Source: Haliangium sp963772315 (GTDB lineage Bacteria; Myxococcota_A; Polyangia; Haliangiales; Haliangiaceae). Taken from it: a stretch of DNA of 64,000 bases. The notes under the pieces were generated by a model, which saw only the letters and a list, made by a program, of their open reading frames with translations, searched no databases and was not told the DNA's origin. Each line of letters begins with the position of its first letter. Position 1 is the first letter of the stretch. The DNA lies in assembly GCA_963772315.1 (NCBI GenBank), contig CAVYWJ010000004.1, positions 2,914,001 to 2,978,000 on the forward strand. The letters run 5' to 3'. The translations under genes were made by a program, and so were the position numbers. Positions 16,018 through 25,894 of the stretch are shown here, piece by piece.

Positions 16018-17565
16018 GTGCCCTCGAGCCTGATCGCCCTGCTGATCGCCATCAGCTGCGGCTGCGAGGCCCGCGTGCGTCGCACGCCCGACGACACCCT
16101 GGTCATGTTGTTCGACACTGCGGTCAAGGATCTCGACCCGCGCTTCGCGCTGGGCAGCGGCGACGTCAAGCTCTCGCGCCTGATCGCGCCCGGGCTCACC
16201 ACGGTCAATCACCCCTCGCTCGAGCCCCAGCCCGAGCTGGCCGAGCGCATCGAGCAGAAGGACGAGCTGACCTGGGACGTGCTCCTGCGCGCGGGCCTGC
16301 GGTTCTCGGACGGCTCGTCGCTGACCAGCGAGGACGTGGTCTACACCTACGCCTCGGTGCTCGATCCGGCCATCGGCAGCCTCTACCGGCAGAACTACGG
16401 CGAGCGCTTCACGCGCGTCGAGGCGCTCGACGACCGGCGCGTGCGCTTCCACCTGGTCAAGCCGCTGGCCACGTTCCTCACTGACGTCGAGTTCGGCATC
16501 GTGTCCGCAAACGTGGCGCGCCGGCACGCGCGCGGCCGGTTTCCGGGCAATCGCGTGGTCGGCGCCGGGCCGTTCCTGGTCGAGCGCTTCGGCACCGAGC
16601 GCCTGGCGCTGGCGCGCAATCCCCACTACCACGGCGCCCAGGCGCGCATGCCGCGGGTCGAGATCCGCACCGTGCGCGACGCCAACGCGCGCGCGCTCAT
16701 GCTGGTGGGCGGGTCCGCGGATCTGGCGCAGAACGCGATCCGCCTGGATCTCGTCGATGCCGTGGCCGAGCGCGCGCGCGTCGACGTCGGCAGCGGACCG
16801 AGCGCGATCCTGTCGTACCTGATGATGCAGGGCGAGGACCCGGTGCTGCGCGACGTGCGCGTGCGGCAGGCGATCGCGCACGCGATCGATCGCCAGCGCA
16901 TCATCGAGGTCAAGCTCGGCGGCCGGGCCGTGCCCGCGACCGGGCTCCTGCCGCCGACGCACTGGGCGTACGAGCCGGCCGTGGTGCGCTACGGCTACGA
17001 TCCCGAGCTGAGCAAGGCGCTGCTCGACGAGGCCGGGTATCGCGATCCCGACGGGCCGGGCGGCGCGCCGCGGCTCAGGCTGACGTACAAGACCAGCGCG
17101 GATCAGTTCCGGCTGGCGCTGGCGCGCATCATCGCGTCGCAGCTCGGCGACGTCGGCATCGAGGTCGAGGTGCGCGCGTTCGAGTTCGGCACGTTCTTCG
17201 CGGACATCAAGAAGGGCAACTACCAGCTGGCCACGATGCAGACGTCCGCGATCACGGAGCCGGACTGGTACTACGCGTACTTTCACTCGGCGCGCATCCC
17301 GTCGCCCGAGAAGCAGGATCTCAACAATCGCTGGCGCTACCGCAACCCGCGCGTCGACGCGCTGACCGAGTCCGGGCGCTCCACCGCGGCGCGCGCGCGC
17401 CGGCTGGCGGCCTACAGCGAGGTGCAGCAGATCCTGGCCCGCGAGGTGCCGGTGATCCCGCTGTGGCACGAGGACAACGTCGCGATCCGCAACGTCGACG
17501 TCGAGGGCTACGTGATCCTGCCGAACGCCGGGCTGAGCGGGCTGGCCACGGCCTACAAGCGCTGA
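16018..17565 (+). CDS. ABC-transporter solute-binding lipoprotein, family 5 (peptide/opine type)
   Basis: Periplasmic binding protein of the oligopeptide/dipeptide/nickel class. Typical stretches are GLRFSDGSSLTSEDVVYTY near the N-terminus, RNPHYHG, VRQAIAHAIDRQRII and the C-terminal EVQQILAREVPVIPLWHEDN. A hydrophobic start ending in ISCGC gives a probable lipobox. The start is uncertain: GTG 16018 leaves the signal without basic residues, while ATG 15904 overlaps the divergent dacB start; the RRGR preceding 16018 in frame would make a better n-region. No permease or ATPase genes are adjacent, so the ligand is unknown. Confidence 0.88.
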   Translation: MPSSLIALLIAISCGCEARVRRTPDDTLVMLFDTAVKDLDPRFALGSGDVKLSRLIAPGLTTVNHPSLEPQPELAERIEQKDELTWDVLLRAGLRFSDGSSLTSEDVVYTYASVLDPAIGSLYRQNYGERFTRVEALDDRRVRFHLVKPLATFLTDVEFGIVSANVARRHARGRFPGNRVVGAGPFLVERFGTERLALARNPHYHGAQARMPRVEIRTVRDANARALMLVGGSADLAQNAIRLDLVDAVAERARVDVGSGPSAILSYLMMQGEDPVLRDVRVRQAIAHAIDRQRIIEVKLGGRAVPATGLLPPTHWAYEPAVVRYGYDPELSKALLDEAGYRDPDGPGGAPRLRLTYKTSADQFRLALARIIASQLGDVGIEVEVRAFEFGTFFADIKKGNYQLATMQTSAITEPDWYYAYFHSARIPSPEKQDLNNRWRYRNPRVDALTESGRSTAARARRLAAYSEVQQILAREVPVIPLWHEDNVAIRNVDVEGYVILPNAGLSGLATAYKR

Positions 17566-17586
17566 GCGCCGGGCTCGATTGCCGGG

Positions 17587-17602
17587 GCAGGGCTCACCCT
17601 GC
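17587..17602. terminator. Hairpin in a convergent gap
   Basis: GCAGGG (17587-17592) and CCCTGC (17597-17602) pair around CTCA, 22 bp after the binding-protein stop and overlapping the stop of the minus-strand gene. No U-tract. Confidence 0.35.
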
Positions 17603-18178
17603 GCCCGCGGCCTGACCGCCGATCGCCGCGCGCACGAGGCGCCCCTGCGGCTCCGCGCGCATGAACGGGATCGGATGCCCTGTCATGCCTGACGCCGCCG
17701 CGACCTCCTCCGCCCGGATCCGCGTGCAGCCGACCTGACGCTCGACGAGCGAGGCGTGCTGCTGTGACTCGGGATTGTGCCGGAGATACGCCACCAGGCG
17801 GCGCTGGGCATCCTCGTCCTCGCGCTGCCGCTCGGCCGGGCGATCCTGGCTCCAGGTGATCATGTCCAGCAGCTCGATGCGAGCATGCCTGAACACCAGG
17901 ACGACAAAGGTCGCGCACGTCAGCCCCAGGCTTTGATTGAGCTGCAGGGTTCCAGCGGGATCGAGCCGGGCATCCGCGGGGTCCAATGCATAGGGAACGC
18001 GGCCATCCTGCTGCCGCTTCGCGATCAAGCGAGCAGACGCGGCAAGGCCAGCAAGCGCGAGCTCCTCGAGACGAGGCTCGACCCGGAACGCATTCTCTGG
18101 GTGGTTCGGCTTGTCCTCCAGCTGCAGATGCCATGCAAGCTCCAGGTGCCTCGATGTCCCGCCCGCGCCCGACCTCAT
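17594..18178 (-). CDS. Hypothetical protein with a Cys-centred GLTCATFV motif (papain/NlpC-like?)
   Basis: ATG 18178 gives 194 residues starting MRSGAGGTSRHLELAWHLQL. The central block SLGLTCATFVVLVFRHARIELLD has a lone conserved-looking Cys at a helix start, as in papain-like and NlpC/P60 amidases, and a later VGCTRIRAEEVAAASGM block. I recall similar bacterial hypothetical proteins with GLTCATF and RxRAEEVAAA, but no named family can be given. The gene overlaps the end of the HTH-ImmA gene upstream in another frame, so the two may be a translationally coupled pair or one protein split by an indel near 18165-18178. Confidence 0.55.
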   Translation of the reverse strand: MRSGAGGTSRHLELAWHLQLEDKPNHPENAFRVEPRLEELALAGLAASARLIAKRQQDGRVPYALDPADARLDPAGTLQLNQSLGLTCATFVVLVFRHARIELLDMITWSQDRPAERQREDEDAQRRLVAYLRHNPESQQHASLVERQVGCTRIRAEEVAAASGMTGHPIPFMRAEPQGRLVRAAIGGQAAGAG

Positions 18179-19426
18179 CGTACGCGGCGGCGATGACAGC
18201 CGTGCCGAGATCATCAATGACAGTCTCTGCCATACGGCGCGCTGCGCGGACGTGCAACGGCGGCTCGTCGGGTCGGTCGCCGGCGCTCTCGTCCGGGACG
18301 CCGGCGACCGGGACACTCGAGGCGGTTCCGCTCGTGAGCATCCGCTCGAGGAGCCGAGGCATGGCGCCGGCCTCCGGCAGGCTCGTCGCGGGCTGAACCC
18401 CCGGAAATCCCGGCCTGTTCTTGAGCAGACCGAGGGTGAGCTCCCTCTGGATGAAGCCCAGATTCGTCAGATGATAGGCCGCGATCTCCCAGGGCGTGAC
18501 GAAGTGCTCGCGTACCTCGGCCACCATCTTCCTGGCCGCGGCCAGCGATGACTCCGGTACCCCTGGTGCCCCCAGAAGCGCAGTCGCCCCCTCGAGCGGA
18601 ACCAGCAGCTCGGCGGCGAAGCCCTTGGCGCGGCTCTCCATGAGCCCATTCAGGTTCGAGGTGGCCCCCAGGCTGGCGTGGCTATCGAGCCGGGTATCCA
18701 GCGCGAGCCGGACGCTGCCCGGGGCGCCCGGATCGAACAGGATGTGAGCGAGCTCGTGTGCCAGGTAGACGCGCGCGAGCAGCGGATTCTGTTCGATGTC
18801 CGGGTGACGAGGCGCGAGCACGGCCGCAGCCGCGGCACGGTGCATGTCGAGGATCGACGAGGCTCGCAGCTCCTGGCTGACGAGGTCGTCCACCACCACC
18901 GCGATCCCCAGCTGCTCCTCGAGGAGCGCGCGGATGTCCCGACGGGCTCGGCGCCGAGGCCCAGGCGCGCGCGGAGCAGGCGCGCCAGCTTGTGCCCCTG
19001 GCGAGCGGCGTCGGCCGGCATGGGCCCCGCGGGCGCTGTGGGAACGAACTGAAGCCTTTGCTGGAGACGCGCGCGCCCTTCGTCCGAGGACGCGGCGAGC
19101 GCGGTCATCTGCCGCGCCGCGCGCATCGCGCGTTCGAGCACGTCCAGGTCCCGCGCGTCGAAGTCCGCATAGGCTCCCTGAAGCAGGAAGATCGTCGCGC
19201 CCTGCACCCCTTCCACGGGTCTGATGATTCCCTCGCGCAGCTCGTCATCATCGAGCGCATAGAGGGCGGCAATCCGCTCCACGTCACCGGGATCAATCTC
19301 GCCTTGCTCGGTCGCGGCGAGCTGCTCGGCCGTGACTCCAATCGTGGATGCACACTCTCCCAGCGAGAAACCGTGCAGCTTGCGCAGCAGCGCGAGCGCC
19401 TTTCCCAGGTCGGCCAGCTGGTTCAT
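18160..19426 (-). CDS. XRE-type HTH plus ImmA/IrrE zinc peptidase, frameshifted
   Basis: The first ~60 residues from ATG 19426 are a Cro/CI-type helix-turn-helix (LGKALALLRKLHGFSLGECA, IGVTAEQLAATEQG). Near 18940 the frame is lost; adding one base there (GTC CGG GAC) joins LLRARLGLGAEP to RDIRALLEEQLGIAVVVDD in the next frame, which continues into VYLAHELAHILFDP, the HExxH zinc site of ImmA/IrrE metallopeptidases, and a helical C-terminal part. ImmA-type proteases cleave partner repressors, and fused HTH-ImmA proteins regulate stress or mobile-element genes. The 3' end is undefined: this frame has no stop before 17553, so a second indel near 18170 is likely. Confidence 0.75.
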
Positions 19427-19611
19427 ACAACCGCGAGCGTACCTGTGTGGGTATGATCGAGCAAGTGCACCTCATGCCGTGGACGGGAGGCTATCGCACC
19501 CGCTCTGGCGGCCGGCGTGTCCGCGTCGAGGCGAGCCTCGCTGCATCACCTGGGAGCCGTGTGCCGTCGCCGGCGTGGCGAGGTGCGGGCGGTGAGCCTC
19601 ATCGCGCCGGA

Positions 19612-19917
19612 GGTCTCGCGAGATACCCGGAGCCATGATTTGGTCGCTTTGGGGTCTCGCGAGACCTCGGAGAGGATGTTCATGGTCGTTTCTAGGTCTC
19701 GCGAGACCTCCCGGGCCATGATTTGGTCGCTTTGGGGTCTCGCGAGACCCTGGAGAGGGTGTTCGTGGTCGTTTCGAGGTCTCGCGAGACCTCCGGAGCC
19801 ATGAATTCATCGCTTCCGGGGTCTGGCGAGACCTCAAGTGTGATGTGGATCTCGGTGGATGGGTCTGGCGAGACCCTCGCCGCCGTGTGTCCTCGTCCGC
19901 GTGGGTCTGGCGGGACC
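19612..19917. repeat. Eight palindromes at 41-42-bp intervals (phased array)
   Basis: The 14-bp palindrome GGTCTCGCGAGACC, or a 1-2-base variant, starts at 19612, 19653, 19695, 19736, 19778, 19820, 19862 and 19904. Four copies are exact (19653, 19695, 19736, 19778); the last three carry GGTCTGGC on the left arm. Spacers alternate in the first part between one containing GCCATGATTTGGTCGCTTT and one containing GTTCATGGTCGTTTC. The array fills most of the 648-bp gap 19427-20074. Forty-two bp is four DNA turns, so all sites face the same side. No convincing gene crosses it; the remaining 19918-20074 shows only an RBS (GGGAGG) for the next gene. Confidence 0.85.
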
Positions 19918-20074
19918 CAGGCGAGGATGCGCGCTCGACCGTGGACGTCGCGGGAGAGCGCCAGGGCAACGGGGGCGAGGCCTCGGGGGACATGGCCGGC
20001 GCGGAGCGCGAGCGGGCGCGTGCCTGTGTCGGCCTGGATAGATCGCCGGCAGCAGCAGCACGTTGGGAGGCAGC

Positions 20075-20821
20075 ATGAGCTACCGCGATGATCTGCAAGC
20101 TGCCAGGATGCGCCGGGATGCGCTGGCGCGCGACGTGCGCGAGGCGCGTGGGCGCATGAACGAGTACCAGGAGCTCGAACGCCAGGCGCAAACCCTGGAG
20201 CGCGCGCTCGACCAGTGTGGGCGCGATCTGGACCAGGTGCGGCGGAAGGTCGCGCTGCCGCTGCTCAAGCAGGTGCGCGTGGCCAGCCCGTGCAAGGAGC
20301 GCTGGGACGAGATGTCCGGCGACGAGCACGTGCGCTTCTGCGGGCGCTGCGAGAAGAATGTGTACGATCTCTCGTCGCTGTCGAGCGAGCAGGCCGAGTC
20401 ACTCCTGCGCGAGCGCGGCGAGTCGATGTGCGTGCGTCTGTTCCGGCGCAGCGACGGGACCGTGCTGACCAGCGATTGCCCGGTGGGCGGGCGCAAGCGC
20501 TTCTGGCGCAAGGTCACTGCCGGCGCCGCGGCCGGCGTGGCCGCCGCCGGGCTCACCCTGGCAGCGCTCGGGAGCCATCAGCAAGGCGGCATGGTGATGG
20601 GCGAGATGGAGCCCATGATGGGCCAGATGGTCGCGCCCGAGGTGGGCAAGGTGGCCGTGGAGGAGATGGGCGAGGCGCCGCCGATGTACCACGAGGTGCC
20701 CGACTTCGACTTCGCCGACCCGCCGCCTGGAGACTACCGGCTGCGGCAGATGGACCACGAAGCGCCCAAAGATCCGTACGCGCCTGCCGGGCGCGTGAGC
20801 AAACCGCGCAACGATCAGTAG
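20075..20821 (+). CDS. Cys-motif hypothetical protein, Myxococcota style
   Basis: After ~65 residues of charged coiled coil (REARGRMNEYQELERQAQTL) comes a compact Cys block: ASPCKERWDEMSGDEHVRFCGRCEKNVYDL with the helix SSEQAESLL, then a strand region CVRLFRRSDGTVLTSDCPVG. The four to six cysteines suggest a zinc or disulfide knuckle. A membrane segment follows (VTAGAAAGVAAAGLTLAAL) and a Met/Pro-rich tail. The Cys block recurs in many myxobacterial hypothetical proteins, but no function is known. GGGAGG stands 6 bp before ATG 20075. Probably co-transcribed with nothing else. Confidence 0.75.
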   Translation: MSYRDDLQAARMRRDALARDVREARGRMNEYQELERQAQTLERALDQCGRDLDQVRRKVALPLLKQVRVASPCKERWDEMSGDEHVRFCGRCEKNVYDLSSLSSEQAESLLRERGESMCVRLFRRSDGTVLTSDCPVGGRKRFWRKVTAGAAAGVAAAGLTLAALGSHQQGGMVMGEMEPMMGQMVAPEVGKVAVEEMGEAPPMYHEVPDFDFADPPPGDYRLRQMDHEAPKDPYAPAGRVSKPRNDQ

Positions 20822-20896
20822 CCGTCGAGACAGTAGCCGTCGAGATCGACCCGGCAGAGCGCCGCCCGGACGAGCGCGAGGTCCCGCTGCGCGGGA

Positions 20897-21091
20897 TCAG
20901 CTGCGCGAGCGATACCAGCGATACGTCAGCACCAGCGCCAGGCCGATGCCGAGCAGCGGCATCACGTGATCGAGGGTGAGCAGCGGATGCTGTGCGCCTT
21001 CGGCGTGAGGATGGCTGTGCGGTCCGGGATGGGCCAGCACCGTGGCGGGGAGCGCGACGAACATCAGGGCGAGGAAGAGTCGGTTCAGCAT
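20897..21091 (-). CDS. 64-residue His-rich membrane protein, reminiscent of a HupE/UreJ N-terminus
   Basis: Signal peptide MLNRLFLALMFVALPATVLA, then a His cluster AHPGPHSHPHAEGAQHP, then LLTLDHVMPLLGIGLALVL and a short basic tail. HupE/UreJ metal permeases begin their mature part with a similar His-rich stretch followed by HPLxGLDH and a first membrane helix; here the protein stops after one helix. It could be a reduced metal-binding relative or a degraded remnant. Too short for certainty, but the codon use and signal peptide make a real gene likely. Confidence 0.55.
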   Translation of the reverse strand: MLNRLFLALMFVALPATVLAHPGPHSHPHAEGAQHPLLTLDHVMPLLGIGLALVLTYRWYRSRS

Positions 21092-21208
21092 CGTCTCGGA
21101 TGCTAGCGTCGCCCCGGGTCGTGGTCAATCGCTTGCACGCCCATGCCGGCAAGGACACCGAGGTACCCGGCGGTTGCTCCACGGCACGGCGAGCGACTAC
21201 AGTTACTC

Positions 21209-22337
21209 ATGTCGCAGGCTGAATGGCGCCTCGCTGCGCAGGACTTTCGTGCTCTCCGGAACGTCCGGTGGAGCCCGAGCGGGGTGTCTGCTCTCGGGCC
21301 CCAATGGCGCGGGCAAGTCGTCGCTCCTGGAGGCGCTGGAGTTCCTGCGAAGTGCGGCGATCCGGGGGATCCCCGAAGCAATGAGGCTCGTCGGAGGTGG
21401 TGCACTGCTGCGGCGACTGGGCGCCGAACCGAAGGCTCCGGTGCGCCTGGAGCTCTGCATCGGAGACCTGCGCTGGGAGATCCAGATCCCGGTGGAAGAC
21501 GGAGCCATCCACCCGAGCTTCGGTGAAGTGATCGAGCACGGCGGCAAAGTCCTCGCCCGGCGGGAGATGTACGCAGGAGACGTCTTCCTCGGCAATGAGC
21601 AGCGGAAGGCCGATAACCGGAGCGTCCTCCAGATGCTCTGGGACGTGCTCAGCCCACCGGAGATCCAGCCGATGATCGAGCTGGCACGCGAGATCCGCGT
21701 CTACCGGAGTTACAGCCTGGACCAGATCCGGCTGCCTCAGTCGGGCATGGACATCGACGCCTATCTCCATCCCACCGGCAAGAATGCGTGGAACGTGCTC
21801 CGCAACTGGAGCGCCGCGCCGAGGAAGTTTGGCGATCGGTTCCGCTGGGTCGTGGAAGCCCTCCGGGATGCGTTCCCGGACCTCGTGCTCGATCTCGAGT
21901 TCGATCTGGGGGAGCAGGCCGTTGACGGACGATTCTATCCGCCCAGCGCCCGGGACGCGAAAGATAGCCTGCCGCTGCGCCTCGCCGCGGATGGCTTGCT
22001 GGTCGGCATCCTTCACCTCACTGCCGTTGCCGGTGCCGAGGAGGGCTCGATCCTCGCCATCGACGAGATGGAGAATCAGCTCCACCCGCACGCGATCCGG
22101 TCCATCCTCGCCTCCATGCGTGAGATGGCGGACGAGCGGGAGCTCACCGTCGTGCTCACGACCCACTCACCGGTGGTGATGAACGCGTTCAAGGGACACG
22201 AGGACCAGTTCTACGTGCTCGAGTCAGGCCACGAGGTTCTGCCCATCTCGCTCGACCAGGCGAAGGACCCAGACTGGCTCGCCCACTTCTCGCTCGGAGA
22301 CCTGTACGACCGTGAGGACCTCGCGGCGCCAGCGTGA
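21209..22337 (+). CDS. AAA/SMC-type ATPase (AAA_21-like), frameshifted after the start
   Basis: From ATG 21209 the protein reads MSQAEWRLAAQDFRALRNVRW and SPSGVSAL, then leaves frame in the C-run 21299-21302. Dropping one C gives the Walker A GPNGAGKSSLLEALEFLRSAA in the long frame that continues to 22337. The C-terminal half has LRLAADGLLVGILHLTAVAG (signature region), the Walker B SILAIDEMENQLHP and TTHSPVVMNAF. This layout is that of ABC-like ATPases found alone or in phage-defence pairs with a RloB/TOPRIM-type partner. Immediately downstream is a damaged ORF, so this may be a decayed defence module. Which pair it belonged to is uncertain. Confidence 0.75.
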
Positions 22338-22611
22338 AGATCATCCGAAAGCGTTCCTCGCCTGGCTGTGTCGCGATCCGGCAGAGAAGAGCTGCAGCCG
22401 GTACCGCGAGAGCCACGAAGGCGCGGACGCTCTCGCGGCTCTCGACTGGGCTGAAGCGCTCCGCTCGCCCGAGCACTGCACGTACCTGCGGGCCCTGGTG
22501 GAAGACCTCGCGGACGGGCTCGGCGAGACGCTCGCGCTGCCTGCTGGTCGCGTATCGCCGCACACCGACCATCGCGCGCGACGGCAATCACCCCTGCTGC
22601 GGAACATCTGA
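22338..22611 (+). pseudogene. Remnant of a second gene behind the AAA ATPase
   Basis: The stop of the ATPase overlaps GTG 22334, which reads VKIIRKR and then loses sense. In another frame HPKAFLAWLCRDPAEKS, YRESHEGADALAALDWAEAL and YLRALVEDLADGLG look like the helical C-terminus of a real protein before decaying into SPHTDHRARRQS. The N-terminal and middle parts are missing. The arrangement suggests a deleted partner of the ATPase, perhaps a RloB/DUF4276-like protein, but the remnant is too short to name. Confidence 0.45.
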
Positions 22612-22638
22612 TGAACCGCGTGGCCCGGCCGCGGGCGG

Positions 22639-23118
22639 TCAGGCCGCGACCTGATCTTGCGGCGACGTCAGGGCGTCGCGGAGCTCGCGGGCGGTGGCGT
22701 AGCGTACCTGCAAGGGAACGCCGAGGAACTCCAGGCCGAGGGCGTAGTCGTCACCGTCGTCCTCGAGCCACATCACCTGGGCCTTGAAGCGGTAGGACAC
22801 GGCTGCCTCGCAGTCACTGATCACCAGCTCGACGGTCATGCCTTCCTCGGCGTAGGGCGCGTTGCGACACACGCAGCCGCTGGGGCCGAGACGGGTGATA
22901 TCGACGTCGTCGTTCAGACGCGGGGCGCGCAGCACCGCCGGGATCGCGTCCTCGGCGCCGGCCGTGCGCCAGTCGCTCGCGCCAATGGGAGGCTGAACCG
23001 CGAGCAAATGCTCGACGGTGGTGAGTGTATCGATCTCGTCAAAGTCCAGTCCGGTGCCGGCATCGCATCTCCCCACGAGCTGGCGGTACTGATACACGAG
23101 CTCTATGGTCGTGCCCAT
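22639..23118 (-). CDS. PilZ-like domain protein
   Basis: ATG 23118 gives 159 residues. The C-terminal ~100 contain APRLNDDVDITRLGPSGCVC (the D/NxSxxG region, with T replacing S), then GMTVELVISD and SYRFKAQVMWLEDDGDDYALGLEFLG, the strand order of PilZ c-di-GMP-binding or PilZ-derived domains. The RxxxR arm is not obvious, so cyclic-di-GMP binding is doubtful. The N-terminal part is unassigned. It is transcribed away from rarA. Upstream in-frame codons to 23220 add residues without similarity. Confidence 0.7.
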   Translation of the reverse strand: MGTTIELVYQYRQLVGRCDAGTGLDFDEIDTLTTVEHLLAVQPPIGASDWRTAGAEDAIPAVLRAPRLNDDVDITRLGPSGCVCRNAPYAEEGMTVELVISDCEAAVSYRFKAQVMWLEDDGDDYALGLEFLGVPLQVRYATARELRDALTSPQDQVAA

Positions 23119-23335
23119 GAGGGGGTCTAAAGCAAACCGGATGCCATGGAAGGGCGGGGCGATCGACCGATCGCAAGACTCGAAAACAAAACCCTTTACA
23201 TGTAGGACCGCGGCTAGCATGGCAGGGGGCTTTTGTCACCACAGTCCGCTAAGCTGGTCTCCGGTGTCACAAGCCCGAGGCCCTGTGAGGCCCCGGGATG
23301 CCCCCGAGAGACCTCGACGCCGCTGGAGCATGCTC

Positions 23336-24802
<1,467 letters not shown>

Positions 24803-24894
24803 CCGGAGACGCCGCGCCGGCGATCGTATCGCGCGCTTGGCGGCCGGTGCTGTTCGTCTTCGAGTTCTCGCCACATCCAGGCGATACTCGAGGC

Positions 24895-25858
24895 ATGGAG
24901 CACCCGCGGCTGCGCGATCGGCCCCCCGTGCGCGCCCTGCTGATCGGCATCAGCCTGTGTGCGCTGGGAATGATCGGCATCGGCCCGGGCTGCCAGCGCC
25001 CGCCCGACGCCGAGGAGCATAAGGTCGCGGCGGCCAAGCCGATCGGCGTGCTGCGCGTCGGCGTGCAGACCTGGGACATGCCCAGCCGCGTCGACAAAGC
25101 GTTCGCCCCCATCGAGCAGGCGTTCGAGGATGTGCTGCTGCTGCACGGGCTGGAGCTCTCGGTCGAGATCGAGCCGTTCGCCGTGTACAAGGAGCTGCTC
25201 GCCGCGCTCGCCGAGGGCCGCGTCGATGTGGCGCGGCTGGAGCCGGGCTCGTATCTGACCGCGCGCCGTCGCCAGCCCGGCATCGCGGTCCTCGCGGTCG
25301 AGCGTCCGGGCCGCGGCGGCCCACGCGAGGGCGTGATCGTCACCGCCACGCACTCGTCGATCAAAGGCCTGGCGGGGCTGCGCGGCAAGAGCTTCGCGTT
25401 CGGCGACGAGCACGCGTCCCTCGGCAACTACCTGCCCCAGGCGTCGCTGCTCGCGGCCGGGCTGTACGCCTCGGATCTGCGGAGCACCCAGTTCCTGCGG
25501 CGCTCCGACAAGATCGCGGCCGCGGTGCGGCTGGGCGAGTTCGACGCCGGCGTGCTCGAGGTCGGCGCGTTCCAGCGCCTCAACGCCGATGGCGGCCTGC
25601 GTGTGCTGGCGTCGCTGGTCGATGCGCCGCGACCGTGGATCACGCGCGTCGGTCTGGAGCCCGGCGTCACGGTCGCGCTCAGCGATGCCCTGCTCAAGCT
25701 CACCGACGTGCGCTGCCTGCAGCTGCTCCACGCCAGCGGCTTCGAGCGCGTGGACGAGAAGTCGTACGAGCTGGTTCGCGCGGCCATGGCCGGCACGGTG
25801 CTGTTCCAGTCCCGGCGTCCACAATCCGGGAAGCTCGCCGGCCCGCGCACGGCGCTGA
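24895..25858 (+). CDS. PhnD/SsuA-like substrate-binding lipoprotein, 3' end uncertain
   Basis: ATG 24895 gives a signal peptide with lipobox GIGPGC. The body is of the phosphonate/phosphate-binding (PhnD) type: LRVGVQTWDMPSRVDKAFAP, ALAEGRVDVARLEPGSY, LAGLRGKSFAFGDEHASLGNYLPQ and AAAVRLGEFDAGVLEVGAF. The natural fold should end after SYELVRAAMAGTVLFQ near 25810. The frame instead runs on antisense through the downstream CBS gene to 26388 as Arg/Pro-rich noise. A +1 shift would stop at 25856-25858, which I use as the end; an indel near 25810 is likely. No transporter partners are present. Confidence 0.75.
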
Positions 25859-25894
25859 GAACGCCGGGCGCGGAAGCGCGGCCGCCTCGGTGCG

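Noticed and set aside
19612..19917. CRISPR array
   Set aside because: Repeats are only 14 bp and palindromic, spacers are ~28 bp but repeat one another instead of being unique, and there are no cas genes.
19472..20329. Minus-strand frame of 285 codons containing the phased palindromes
   Set aside because: It merely translates the palindrome array (SRETSKRPRTP type repeats) and is antisense to the Cys-motif gene; no start signal or family.
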